NCBI GenBank assembly: GCA_943735955.1
Contig: CALSEQ010000033.1
Span: forward strand, 1,023,001 to 1,087,000
Reading direction: 5' to 3'
From: Piscicola geometra
Lineage: Eukaryota > Annelida > Clitellata > Hirudinida > Piscicolidae
DNA: 64,000 nucleotides
Shown here: in pieces, positions 16,401 to 32,060 of the stretch
How the letters are laid out: every line of letters starts with the position of its first letter
How positions within the stretch are numbered: the first letter of the stretch is position 1
Program-made: the position numbers and the translations under genes
Notes under the pieces: generated by a model
What the model was told of the DNA's origin: nothing
Database searches by the model: none
The model's input: the letters and a program-made list of their open reading frames with translations, nothing else

Positions 16401-19050
16401 CAATATATGTAAATATGCAATATATGTAAATATGCAAATATGCAATATATGCAAATATGCAATATATGCAAATATGCAATATATGTAAATATACAATATA
16501 TGTAAATATGCAATTTATGTAAATATGCAATATATGTAAATATGCAATATATGTAAATATGCAATATATGTAAATATGCAATAAATGCAAATATGCAATA
16601 TATGTAAATATGCAATATATGTAAATATGCAATATATGTAAATATGCAATATATGTAAATATGCAATATATGTAAATATGCAATATATGTAAATATGCAA
16701 TTAATGTAAATATGCAATATATGTAAATATGCAATATATGCAAATATGCAATATATGCAAATATGCAATATATGTAAATATGCTATATATGTAAATATGC
16801 AATATATGTGAATATGCAAATATGCAATATATGCAAATTTGCAATATATGCAAATATGCAATATATGTAAATATGCAATATATGTAAATATGCAATATAT
16901 GTAAATATGCAATATATGTAATTATGCAATATATGTAAATATGCAATATATGTAAATATGCAAATATGCAATATATGCCAATATGCAATATATGCAAATA
17001 TGCATGATATAAAATATGCAATATATGTAAATATGCAAATATGCAATATATGCAAATATGCAATATATGCAAATATGCAATATATGTAAATATGCAAATA
17101 TGCAATATACGCAAATATGCAATATATGCAAAAAGACAATATATGTAAATATGCAATATATGTAAATATGCAATATATGTAAATATGCAATATATGTAAA
17201 TATACAATATATGTAAATATGCAATATATGTAAACATGCAATATATGTGAATATGCAATTTATGTAAATATGCAATATATGTAAATATGCAATATATGTA
17301 AATATGCAATATATGTAAATATGCAATAAATGCAAATATGCAATATATGTAAATATGCAATATATGTAAATATGCAATATATGTAAATATGCAATATATG
17401 TAAATATGCAATATATGTAAATATGCAATATATGTAAATATGCAATTAATGTAAATATGCAATATATGTAAATATGCAATATATGCAAATATGCAATATA
17501 TGCAAATATGCAATATATGTAAATATGCTATATATGTAAATATGCAATATATGTGAATATGCAAATATGCAATATATGCAAATTTGCAATATATGCAAAT
17601 ATGCAATATATGTAAATATGCAATATATGTAAATATGCAATATATGTAAATATGCAATATATGTAATTATGCAATATATGTAAATATGCAATATATGTAA
17701 ATATGCAAATATGCAATATATGCCAATATGCAATATATGCAAATATGCATGATATAAAATATGCAATATATGTAAATATGCAAATATGCAATATATGCAA
17801 ATATGCAATATATGCAAATATGCAATATATGTAAATATGCAAATATGCAATATACGCAAATATGCAATATATGCAAAAAGACAATATATGTAAATATGCA
17901 ATATATGTAAATATGCAATATATGTAAATATGCAATATATGTAAATATACAATATATGTAAATATGCAATATATGTAAACATGCAATATATGTGAATATG
18001 CAATATATGCAAATATGCAATATATGTAAATATGCAATATATGTAAATATGCAATAAATGTAAATATGCAATCTATGCAAATATGCAATATATGTAAATA
18101 TGCAATATATGTAAATATGCAATATATGTAAATATGCAATATATGTAAATATGCTATATATGTGAATATGCAATATATGTAAATATGCAATATATGTAAA
18201 TATGCAATATATGTAAATATGCAATATATGTAAATATGCAATATATGTAAATATGCAATATATGTAAATATGCAATATATGTAAATATGCAATATATGTG
18301 AATATGCAATATATGTAAATATGCAATATATGTAAATATGCAATAAATGTAAATATTCAATATATGTAAGTATGCAATATATGTAAACATGCAAAAATGC
18401 AATATATGCAAATATGCAATATATGCAAATATGCAATATATGTAAATATGCAATATATGTAAATATGCAATATATGTAAATATGCAATATATGTAAATAT
18501 GCAAATATGCAATATATGCAAATATGCAATATATGCAAATATGCAATATATGTAAATATACAATATATGTAAATATGCAATTTATGTAAATATGCAATAT
18601 ATGTAAATATGCAATATATGTAAATATGCAATATATGTAAATATGCAATAAATGCAAATATGCAATATATGTAAATATGCAATATATGTAAATATGCAAT
18701 ATATGTAAATATGCAATATATGTAAATATGCAATATATGTAAATATGCAATATATGTAAATATGCAATTAATGTAAATATGCAATATATGTAAATATGCA
18801 ATATATGCAAATATGCAATATATGCAAATATGCAATATATGTAAATATGCTATATATGTAAATATGCAATATATGTGAATATGCAAATATGCAATATATG
18901 CAAATTTGCAATATATGCAAATATGCAATATATGTAAATATGCAATATATGTAAATATGCAATATATGTAAATATGCAATATATGTAATTATGCAATATA
19001 TGTAAATATGCAATATATGTAAATATGCAAATATGCAATATATGCCAATA
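13420..19050 (+). repeat. HOR family marked by catgatataaaatatg
   Basis: A distinctive aberrant monomer (gcatgatataaaatatg) starts at 14384, 15629, 17002, 17747 and 19069 here, then again at 21288 and 29129. Spacings in this block are 1,245, 1,373, 745 and 1,322 bp. It travels with an upstream atatgccaat variant, a downstream tatacgc, a gcaaaaagac and an aaacatgc variant. Units are therefore versions of one parent with internal gains and losses. The marker breaks the normal 9+8 pattern, so it probably arose once. Confidence 0.85.
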
Positions 19051-22000
19051 TGCAATATATGCAAATATGCATGATATAAAATATGCAATATATGTAAATA
19101 TGCAAATATGCAATATATGCAAATATGCAATATATGCAAATATGCAATATATGTAAATATGCAAATATGCAATATACGCAAATATGCAATATATGCAAAA
19201 AGACAATATATGTAAATATGCAATATATGTAAATATGCAATATATGTAAATATGCAATATATGTAAATATACAATATATGTAAATATGCAATATATGTAA
19301 ACATGCAATATATGTGAATATGCAATATATGCAAATATGCAATATATGTAAATATGCAATATATGTAAATATGCAATAAATGTAAATATGCAATCTATGC
19401 AAATATGCAATATATGTAAATATGCAATATATGTAAATATGCAATATATGTAAATATGCAAATATGCAATATATGCAAATATGCAATATATGCAAATATG
19501 CAACATATGTAAATATGCAATATATGTAAATATGCAATATATGTAAATATGCAATATATGTAATTATGCAATATATATAAATATGCAATATATGTAAATA
19601 TGCAAATATGCAATATATGCAAATATGCAATATATGCAAATATGCAATATATGTAAATATGCAATATATGTAAATATGCAATATATGCAAATATGCAATA
19701 TATGCAAATATGCAATATATGTGAATATGCTATATATGTAAATATGCAATATATGTAAATATGCAAATATGCAATATATGCAAATTTGCAATATATGCAA
19801 ATATGCAATATATGTAAATATGCAATATATGTAAATATGCAATATATGTAAATATGCAATATATGTAATTATGCAATATATGTAAATATGCAATATATGT
19901 GAATATGCAAATATGCAATATATGCAAATATGCAATATATGCAAATATGCAATATATGTTAATATGCAATATATGTAAATATGCAAATATGCAATATATG
20001 CAAATATGCAATATATGCAAATATGCAATATATGTAAATATGCAAATATGCAATATACGCAAATATGCAATATATGCAAAAATGCAATATATGTAAATAT
20101 GAAATATATGTAAATATGCAATATATGTAAATATGCAAGATATGTAAATATACAATATATGTAAATATGCAATATATGTAAACATGCAATATATGTGAAT
20201 ATGCAATATATGCAAATATGCAATATATGTAAATATGCAATATATGTAAGAATGCAATAAATGTAAATATGCAATATATGCAAATATGCAATATATGTAA
20301 ATATGCAATATATGTAAATATGCAATATATGTAAATATGCAAATATGCAATCTATGCAAATATGCAATATATGCAAATATGCAATATATGTGAATATGCA
20401 ATATATGTAAATATGCAATCTATGTAAATATGCAATATATGTAATTATGCAATATATGTAAATATGCAATATATGTAAATATGCAAATACGCAATATATG
20501 CAAATATGCAATATATGCAAATATGCAAAATATGTAAATATGCAATATATGTAAATATGCAAATATGCAATATATGCAAATATGCAATATTTCCAAATAT
20601 GCAATATATGTAAATATGCAATATATGTAAATATGCAATATATGTAAATATGCAATATATGTAAATATGCATTATATGTAAATATGCAATATATGTAAAT
20701 ATGCAAAATATGTAAATATGCAATATATGTAAATATGCAATATATGTAAATATGCAATATATGTAAATATGCAATATATGTAAATATGCAATAATTGCAA
20801 ATATGCAATATATGTAAATATGCAATATATGTAAATATGCAATATATGTAAATATGCAATATATGTAACTATGCAATATATGTAAATATGCAATATATGT
20901 AAATATGCAATATATGTAAATATGCACTATATGTAAATATGCAATTAATGTAAATATGCAATATATGTAAATATGCAATATATGTAAATATGCAATATAT
21001 GTAAATATGCAAATATGCAATATATGCAAATAAGCAATATATGCAAATAGGCAATATATGTAAATATGCTATATATGTAAATATGCAATATATGTGAATA
21101 TGCAAATATGCAATATATGCAAATTTGCAATATATGCAAATATGCAATATATGTAAATATGCAATATATGTAAATATGCAATATATGTAAATATGCAATA
21201 TATGTAATTATGCAATAGATGTAAATATGCAATATATGTAAATATGCAAATATGCAATATATGCCAATATGCAATATATGCAAATATGCATGATATAAAA
21301 TATGCAATATATGTAAATATGCAAATATGCAATATATGCAAATATGCAATATATGCAAATATGCAATATATGTAAATATGCAAATATGCAATATACGCAA
21401 ATATGCAATATATGCAAAAAGACAATATATGTAAATATGCAATATATGTAAATATGCAATATATGTAAATATGCAATATATGTAAATATACAATATATGT
21501 AAATATGCAATATATGTAAACATGCAATATATGTGAATATGCAATATATGCAAATATGCAATATATGTAAATATGCAATATATGTAAATATGCAATAAAT
21601 GTAAATATGCAATCTATGCAAATATGCAATATATGTAAATATGCAATATATGTAAATATGCAATATATGTAAATATGCAAATATGCAATATATGCAAATA
21701 TGCAATATATGCAAATATGCAACATATGTTAATATGCAATATATGTAAATATGCAATATATGTAAATATGCAATATATGTAATTATGCAATATATATAAA
21801 TATGCAATATATGTAAATATGCAAATATGCAATATATGCAAATATGCAATATATGCAAATATGCAATATATGTAAATATGCAATATATGTAAATATGCAA
21901 TATATGCAAATATGCAATATATGCAAATATGCAATATATGTGAATATGCTATATATGTAAATATGCAATATATGTAAATATGCAAATATGCAATATATGC

Positions 22001-23310
22001 AAATTTGCAATATATGCAAATATGCAATATATGTAAATATGCAATATATGTAAATATGCAATATATGTAAATATGCAATATATGTAATTATGCAATATAT
22101 GTAAATATGCAATATATGTGAATATGCAAATATGCAATATATGCAAATATGCAATATATGCAAATATGCAATATATGTTAATATGCAATATATGTAAATA
22201 TGCAAATATGCAATATATGCAAATATGCAATATATGCAAATATGCAATATATGTAAATATGCAAATATGCAATATACGCAAATATGCAATATATGCAAAA
22301 ATGCAATATATGTAAATATGAAATATATGTAAATATGCAATATATGTAAATATGCAAGATATGTAAATATACAATATATGTAAATATGCAATATATGTAA
22401 ACATGCAATATATGTGAATATGCAATATATGCAAATATGCAATATATGTAAATATGCAATATATGTAAGAATGCAATAAATGTAAATATGCAATATATGC
22501 AAATATGCAATATATGTAAATATGCAATATATGTAAATATGCAATATATGTAAATATGCAAATATGCAATCTATGCAAATATGCAATATATGCAAATATG
22601 CAATATATGTGAATATGCAATATATGTAAATATGCAATCTATGTAAATATGCAATATATGTAATTATGCAATATATGTAAATATGCAATATATGTAAATA
22701 TGCAAATACGCAATATATGCAAATATGCAATATATGCAAATATGCAAAATATGTAAATATGCAATATATGTAAATATGCAAATATGCAATATATGCAAAT
22801 ATGCAATATTTCCAAATATGCAATATATGTAAATATGCAATATATGTAAATATGCAATATATGTAAATATGCAATATATGTAAATATGCATTATATGTAA
22901 ATATGCAATATATGTAAATATGCAATATATGTAAATATGCAATATATGTAAATATGCAATATATGTAAATATGCAATATATGTAAATATGCAATATATGT
23001 AAATATGCAATAATTGCAAATATGCAATATATGTAAATATGCAATATATGTAAATATGCAATATATGTAAATATGCAATATATGTAACTATGCAATATAT
23101 GTAAATATGCAATATATGTAAATATGCAATATATGTAAATATGCACTATATGTAAATATGCAATTAATGTAAATATGCAATATATGTAAATATGCAATAT
23201 ATGTAAATATGCAATATATGTAAATATGCAAATATGCAATATATGCAAATAAGCAATATATGCAAATAGGCAATATATGTAAATATGCTATATATGTAAA
23301 TATGCAATAT
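18850..23310 (+). repeat. 2,219-bp tandem duplication, two nearly identical copies
   Basis: Copy one runs from about 18,850 to 21,068 and copy two from about 21,069 to 23,287. Marker monomers line up at exactly 2,219 bp, for example gctatatatg at 18850/21069 (its c) and catgatata at 19069/21288. Only a few differences are visible, such as gttaatatg in place of gtaaatatg near 21,729, a gatg variant near 21,216, and gcaaaatatg near 20,703 where copy two has gcaatatatg. Matching fails at the left edge near 18,830 and at the right edge near 23,310. High identity suggests a recent event. Confidence 0.88.
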
Positions 23311-26300
23311 ATGTAAATATGCAATATATGTAAATATGCATTATATGTAAATATGCAATATATGTAAATATGCAATATATGTAAATATGCAATATATGTA
23401 AATATGCAATATATGTAAAGATTCAATATATGTAAATATGCAAATATGCAATATATGCAAATATGCAATATATGCTAATATGCAATATATGTAAATATGC
23501 AATATATGTAAATATGCAATATATGTAAAAATGCAATAGATATAAATATGCAATATATGTAAATATGCAATATATGTAAATATGCAAATATACAAAATAT
23601 GCAAATATGCAATATATGCAAATATGCAATATATGTGAATATGCAATATATGTAAATATGCAATATATGTAAATATGCAATATATGTAAATATGCAATAT
23701 ATGTAAATATGCAATATATGTAAATATGCAATATATGTAAATATGCAATATATGTAAATATGCAATATATGTAAATATGCAATATATGTAAATATGCAAT
23801 ATATGTAAATATGCAATATATGTAAATATGCAATTATTGTAAATATGCAATATATGTAAATATGCAATATATGTAAATATGCAATATATGTAAATATGCA
23901 AATATGCAATATATGCAAATATGCAATATATGCAAATAGGCAATATATGTAAATAGGCAATATATGTAAATATGCAATAAATGCGAATATGCAATATATG
24001 TAAATATGCAATATATGTAAATATGCAATATATGTAAATATGCAATATATGTAAATATGCAATATATGTAAATATGCAATATATGTAAATATGCAATATA
24101 TGTAAATATGCAATATATGTAAATATGCACTATATGTAAATATGCAATTAATGTAAATATGCAATATATGTAAATATGCAATATATGTAAATATGCAATA
24201 TATGTAAATATGCAAATATGCAATATATGAAAATATGCAATATATGCAAATAGGCAATATATGTAAATATGCTGTTTATGTAAATATGCAATATATGTAA
24301 ATATGCAATATATGTAAATATGCATTATATGTAAATATGCAATATATGTAAATATGCAATGTATGTAAATATGCAATATATGTAAATATGCAATATATGT
24401 AAAGATGCAATATATGTAAATATGCAAATATGCAATATATGCAAATATGCAATATATGCTAATATGCAATATATGTAAATATGCGATATATGTAAATATG
24501 CAATATATGTAAAAATGCAATAGATATAAATATGCAATATATGTAAATATGCAATATATGTAAATATGCAAATATACAATATATGCAAATATGCAATATA
24601 TGCAAATATGCAATATATGTGAATATGCAATATATGTAAATATGCAATATATGTAAATATGCAATATATGTAAATATGCAATATATGTAAATATGCAATA
24701 TATGTAAATATGCAATATATGTAAATATGCAATATATGTAAATATGCAATATATGTAAATATGCAATATATGTAAATATGCAATATATGTAAATATGCAA
24801 TTAATGTAAATATGCAATAAATGTAAATATGCAATATATGTAAATATGCAATATATGTAAATATGCAAATATGCAATATATGCAAATATGCAATATATGC
24901 AAATAGGCAATATATGTAAATATGCTATATATGTAAATATGCAATATAATTAAATATGCAATATATGTAAATATGCATTATATATAAATATGCAATATAT
25001 GTAAATATGCAATATATGTAAATATGCAATATATGTAAATATGCAATATATGTAAAGATGCAATATATGTAAATATGCAAATATGCAATATATGCAAATA
25101 TGCAATATATGCTAATATGCAATATATGTAAATATGCAATATATGTAAATATGCAATATATGTAAAAATGCAATAGATATAAATATGCAATATATGTAAA
25201 TATGCAATATATGTGAATATGCAATATATGTAAATATGCAATATATGCAAATATGCAATATATGCTAATATGTAATATATGTAAATATGCAATATATGTA
25301 AATATGCAATATATGTAAAAATGCAATAGATATAAATATGCAATATATGTAAATATGCAATATATGTGAATATGCAAAAATACAATATATGCAAATATGC
25401 AAAATATGCAAATATGCAATATATGTGAATATGCAATATATGTAAATATGCAATATATGTAAATATGCAATATATGTAAATATGCAATATATGTAAATAT
25501 GCAATATATGTAAATATGCAATATATGTAAATTTGCAATATATGTAAATATGCAAATATGCAATATATGCAAATATGCAAAATATGCAAAAATGCAATAT
25601 ATGTAAATGTGCAATATATGTAAATATGCAATATATGTGAATATGCAATATATGTAAATATGCAAATATGCAATATATGCAAATATGCAAAATATGCAAA
25701 TATGCAATATATGCAAATATGTAAAATATGCAAATATGCAATATATGTAAATATGCAATATATGTAAATATGCAATATATGTAAATATGCAATATATGTA
25801 AATATGCAATATATGTAAATATGCAATATATGTAAATATGCAATATATGTAAATATGCAATATATGTAAATATGCAATATATGTAAATATGCAATATATG
25901 TAAATATGCAAATATACAATATATGCAAATATGCAGTATATGCAAATATGCAATATATGTGAATATGCAATATATGTAAATATGCAATATATGTAAACAT
26001 GCAATATATGTAAATATGCAATATATGTAAATATGCAATATACGTAAATATGCAATATATGTAAATTTGCAATACATGTAAATATGCAAAAATGCAATAT
26101 ATGCAAATATGCAAAATATGCAAATATGCAATATATGTAAATATGCAATATATGTAAATATGCAATATATGTAAATATGCAATATATGTAAATATGCAAC
26201 TATGCAATATATGCAAATATGCAAAATATGCAAATATGCAATATATGTAAATATGCAATATATGTAAATATGCAATATATGTAAATATGCAATATATGTA

Positions 26301-27280
26301 AATATGCAATATATGTAAATATGCAATATATGTAAATATGCAACATATGTAAATATGCAATATATGTAAATATGCAATATATGTAAAGATGCAATATATG
26401 TAAATATGCAAATATGCAATATATGCAAATATGCAATATATGCTAATATGCAATATATGTAAATATGCAATATATGTAAATATGCAATATATGTAAAAAT
26501 GCAATAGATAATAATATGCAATATATGTAAATATGCAATATATGTAAATATGCAAATATACAATATATGCAAATATGCAAAATATGCAAATATGCAATAT
26601 ATGTGAATATGCAATATATGTAAATATGCAATATATGTAAATATGCAATATATGTAAATATGCAATATATGTAAATATGCAATATATGTAAATATGCAAT
26701 ATATGTAAATTTGCAATATATGTAAATATGCAAATATGCAATATATGCAAATATGCAAAATATGCAAAAATGCAATATATGTAAATGTGCAATATATGTA
26801 AATATGCAATATATGTGAATATGCAATATATGTAAATATGCAAATATGCAATATATGCAAATATGCAAAATATGCAAATATGCAATATATGCAAATATGC
26901 AAAATATGCAAATATGCAATATATGTAAATATGCAATATATGTAAATATGCAATATATGTAAATATGCAATATATGTAAATATGCAATATATGTAAATAT
27001 GCAATATATGTAAATATGCAATATATGTAAATATGCAATATATGTAAATATGCAATATATGTAAATATGCAATATATGTAAATATGCAAATATACAATAT
27101 ATGCAAATATGCAGTATATGCAAATATGCAATATATGTGAATATGCATTATATGTAAATATGCAATATATGTAAACATGCAATATATGTAAATATGCAAT
27201 ATATGTAAATATGCAATATACGTAAATATGCAATATATGTAAATATGCAATATATGTAAATATGCAATATATGTAAATAT
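23310..27280 (+). repeat. Aatagata HOR block, first copy, with a 1,178-bp dimer
   Basis: Aatagata monomers are at 23535, 24519, 25172, 25325 and 26503. The last two, 1,178 bp apart, lie in a dimer also marked by gcagtatatg (25934 and 27112, again 1,178 bp). Other markers are ataattaaat at 24946 and gcaactatg at 26198. The same markers in the same order appear at 31.4-35.8 kb. 1,178 equals 66 monomers plus seven 8-bp additions, one monomer more than the 1,161-bp version downstream. Confidence 0.85.
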
Positions 27281-28900
27281 GCAATATATGTAAATATGCA
27301 ATATATGTAAATATGCAATAAATGTAAATATGCAATATATGTAAATATGCAATATAAGTAAATATGCAAAAATGCAATATATGCAAATATGCAATATATG
27401 CAAATATGCAATATATGTAAATATGCAATATATGTAAATATGCAATATATGTAAATATGCAAATATGCAATCTATGCAAATATGCAATATATGCAAATAT
27501 GCAATATATGTAAATATGCAATATATGTAAATATGCAATATATGTAAATATGCAATATATGCAAATATGCAATATATGTAAATATGCAATATATGTAAAT
27601 ATGCAATATATGTAAATATGCAAAATATGTAAATATGCAATATATGTAAGTATGCAATATATGTAAATATGCAATATATATAAATATGCAAATATGCAAA
27701 TATGCAATATATGCAAATATGCAATATATGCAAATATGCAATATATGTAAATATGCAATATATGTAAATATGCAATATATGTAAATATGCAATATATGCA
27801 AATATGCAATATATGTAAATATGCAATATATGTAAATATGCAATATATGTAAATATGCAAAATATGTAAATATGCAATATATGTAAGTATGCAATATATG
27901 TAAATATGCAATATATATAAATATGCAAATATGCAAATATGCAATATATGCAAATATGCAATATATGTAAATATGCAATATATGTAAATATGCAATATAT
28001 GTAAATATGCAAAATATGTAAATATGCAATATATGTAAGTATGCAATATATGTAAATATGCAATATATATAAATATGCAAATATGCAAATATGCAATATA
28101 TGCAAATATGCAATATATGTAAATATGCAATATATGTGAATATGCAATATATGTAAATATGCAATATATGTAAATATGCAATATATGTAAATATGCAATA
28201 TATGTAAATATGCTATATATGTGAATATGCAATATATGTAAATATGCAATATATGTAAATATGCAATATATGTAAATATGCAATATATGTAAATATGCAA
28301 TATATGTAAATATGCAATATATGTAAATATGCAATATATGTAAATATGCAATATATGTGAATATGCAATATATGTAAATATGCAATAAATGTAAATATGC
28401 AATAAATGTAAATATTCAATATATGTAAGTATGCAATATATGCAATATATGCAAAAATGCAATATATGTAAATATGCAATATATGTAAATATGCAATATA
28501 TGTAAATATGCAATATATGTAAATATGCAAATATGCAATATATGCAAATATGCAATATATGCAAATATGCAATATATGTAAATATACAATATATGTAAAT
28601 ATGCAATTTATGTAAATATGCAATATATGTAAATATGCAATATATGTAAATATGCAATATATGTAAATATGCAATAAATGCAAATATGCAATATATGTAA
28701 ATATGCAATATATGTAAATATGCAATATATGTAAATATGCAATATATGTAAATATGCAATATATGTAAATATGCAATATATGTAAATATGCAATTAATGT
28801 AAATATGCAATATATGTAAATATGCAATTAATGTAAATATGCAATATATGTAAATATGCAATATATGCAAATATGCAATATATGCAAATATGCAATATAT
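27280..28900 (+). repeat. Copy of the 12.5-14.1 kb region
   Basis: Ataagtaaat at 27354 matches 12593 (offset 14,761 bp) and the three gtaagtatg marks match at 14,744 bp. Further right, gcaatttatg and gcaattaatg variants near 28.6-28.8 kb match 13.9-14.1 kb and 18.6-18.8 kb. The left boundary near 27.2-27.3 kb is where the preceding aatagata HOR stops matching. Confidence 0.75.
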
Positions 28901-31150
28901 GTAAATATGCTATATATGCAAATATGCAATATATGTGAATATGCAAATATGCAATATATGCAAATTTGCAATATATGCAAATATGCAATATATGTAAATA
29001 TGCAATATATGTAAATATGCAATATATGTAAATATGCAATATATGTAATTATGCAATATATGTAAATATGCAATATATGTAAATATGCAAATATGCAATA
29101 TATGCCAATATGCAATATATGCAAATATGCATGATATAAAATATGCAATATATGTAAATATGCAAATATGCAATATATGCAAATATGCAATATATGCAAA
29201 TATGCAATATATGTAAATATGCAAATTTGCAATATACGCAAATATGCAATATATGCAAAAAGACAATATATGTAAATATGCAATATATGTAAATATGCAA
29301 TATATGTAAATATGCAATATATGTAAATATACAATATATGTAAATATGCAATATATGTAAACATGCAATATATGTGAATATGCAATATATGCAAATATGC
29401 AATATATGTAAATATGCAATATATGTAAATATGCAATAAATGTAAATATGCAATCTATGCAAATATGCAATATATGTAAATATGCAATATATGTAAATAT
29501 GCAATATATGTAAATATGCAAATATGCAATATATGCAAATATGCAACATATGTAAATATGCAATATATGTAAATATGCAATATATGTAAATATGCAATAT
29601 ATGTAATTATGCAATATATATAAATATGCAATATATGTAAATATGCAAATATGCAATATATGCAAATATGCAATATATGCAAATATGCAATATATGTAAA
29701 TATGCAATATATGTAAATATGCAATATATGCAAATATGCAATATATGCAAATATGCAATATATGTGAATATGCTATATATGTAAATATGCAATATATGTA
29801 AATATGCAAATATGCAATATATGCAAATTTGCAATATATGCAAATATGCAATATATGTAAATATGCAATATATGTAAATATGCAATATATGTAAATATGC
29901 AATATATGTAATTATGCAATATATGTAAATATGCAATATATGTGAATATGCAAATATGCAATATATGCAAATATGCAATATATGCAAATATGCAATATAT
30001 GTAAATATGCAATATATGTAAATATGCAAATATGCAATATATGCAAATATGCAATATATGCAAATATGCAATATATGTAAATATGCAAATATGCAATATA
30101 CGCAAATATGCAATATATGCAAAAATGCAATATATGTAAATATGAAATATATGTAAATATGCAATATATGTAAATATGCAAGATATGTAAATATACAATA
30201 TATGTAAATATGCAATATATGTAAACATGCAATATATGTGAATATGCAATATATGCAAATATGCAATATATGTAAATATGCAATATATGTAAGAATGCAA
30301 TAAATGTAAATATGCAATATATGCAAATATGCAATATATGTAAATATGCAATATATGTAAATATGCAATATATGTAAATATGCAAATATGCAATCTATGC
30401 AAATATGCAATATATGCAAATATGCAATATATGTGAATATGCAATATATGTAAATATGCAATCTATGTAAATATGCAATATATGTAATTATGCAATATAT
30501 GTAAATATGCAATATATGTAAATATGCAAATACGCAATATATGCAAATATGCAATATATGCAAATATGCAAAATATGTAAATATGCAATATATGTAAATA
30601 TGCAAATATGCAATATATGCAAATATGCAATATATGCAAATATGCAATATTTCCAAATATGCAATATATGTAAATATGCAATATATGTAAATATGCAATA
30701 TATGTAAATATGCAATATATGTAAATATGCATTATATGTAAATATGCAATATATGTAAATATGCAATATATGTAAATATGCAATATATGTAAATATGCAA
30801 TATATGTAAATATGCAATATATGTAAATATGCAATATATGTAAATATGCAATATATGTAAATATGCAATAATTGCAAATATGCAATATATGTAAATATGC
30901 AATATATGTAAATATGCAATATATGTAAATATGCAATATATGTAACTATGCAATATATGTAAATATGCAATATATGTAAATATGCAATATATGTAAATAT
31001 GCACTATATGTAAATATGCAATTAATGTAAATATGCAATATATGTAAATATGCAATATATGTAAATATGCAATATATGTAAATATGCAAATATGCAATAT
31101 ATGCAAATAAGCAATATATGCAAATAGGCAATATATGTAAATATGCTATA
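28900..31150 (+). repeat. Third, displaced copy of the 2.2-kb unit
   Basis: Catgatata at 29129 corresponds to 19069 (offset 10,060 bp) and 21288 (offset 7,841 bp). The ordered variants that follow (gccaat, tatacgc, gcaaaaagac, gcaatctatg, gcaagatatg, gtaagaatgc, gcaatatttcc, gcaataattg, gtaactatgc, gcactatatg, gcaattaatg) repeat the order seen in both adjacent copies at 18.85-23.3 kb. The unit here is about 17 bp longer overall, with local 17-bp gains and losses. Confidence 0.8.
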
Positions 31151-32060
31151 TATGTAAATATGCAATATATGTAAATATGCAATATATGTAAATATGCATT
31201 ATATGTAAATATGCAATATATGTAAATATGCAATATATGTAAATATGCAATATATGTAAATATGCAATATATGTAAAGATTCAATATATGTAAATATGCA
31301 AATATGCAATATATGCAAATATGCAATATATGCTAATATGCAATATATGTAAATATGCAATATATGTAAATATGCAATATATGTAAAAATGCAATAGATA
31401 TAAATATGCAATATATGTAAATATGCAATATATGTAAATATGCAAATATACAAAATATGCAAATATGCAATATATGCAAATAAGCAATATATGCAAATAG
31501 GCAATATATGTAAATATGCTATATATGTAAATATGCAATATATGTAAATATGCAATATATGTAAATATGCATTATATGTAAATATGCAATATATGTAAAT
31601 ATGCAATATATGTAAATATGCAATATATGTAAATATGCAATATATGTAAAGATTCAATATATGTAAATATGCAATATATGTAAATATGCAATATATGTAA
31701 ATATGCAAATATGCAATATATGCAAATAAGCAATATATGCAAATAGGCAATATATGTAAATATGCTATATATGTAAATATGCAATATATGTAAATATGCA
31801 ATATATGTAAATATGCATTATATGTAAATATGCAATATATGTAAATATGCAAATATGCAATATATGCAAATAAGCAATATATGCAAATAGGCAATATATG
31901 TAAATATGCTATATATGTAAATATGCAATATATGTAAATATGCAATATATGTAAATATGCATTATATGTAAATATGCAATATATGTAAATATGCAATATA
32001 TGTAAATATGCAATATATGTAAATATGCAATATATGTAAAGATTCAATATATGTAAATAT
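31120..32060 (+). repeat. Local amplification of a 144- to 373-bp subunit
   Basis: The pair aaataggc then gctatatatg, followed by gcattatatg, appears four times in quick succession, with the c of gctatata at 31146, 31519, 31765 and 31909 (steps 373, 246 and 144 bp). The step of 144 bp reads directly as eight 17-mers plus one extra 8-mer. The related first-copy region near 23.28 kb has it once. This accounts for the increase of 534 bp in offset between the two large blocks. Confidence 0.8.

Noticed and set aside
25265..28870. A 1,201-codon - strand open frame, and many others of 100-1,300 codons, as protein genes
   Set aside because: All frames on the - strand are open because the 17-mer lacks stop triplets there, and overlapping frames encode the same 17-residue cycle. 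There is no non-repeat domain, promoter or frame conservation; insertions of 8 bp are freely tolerated.
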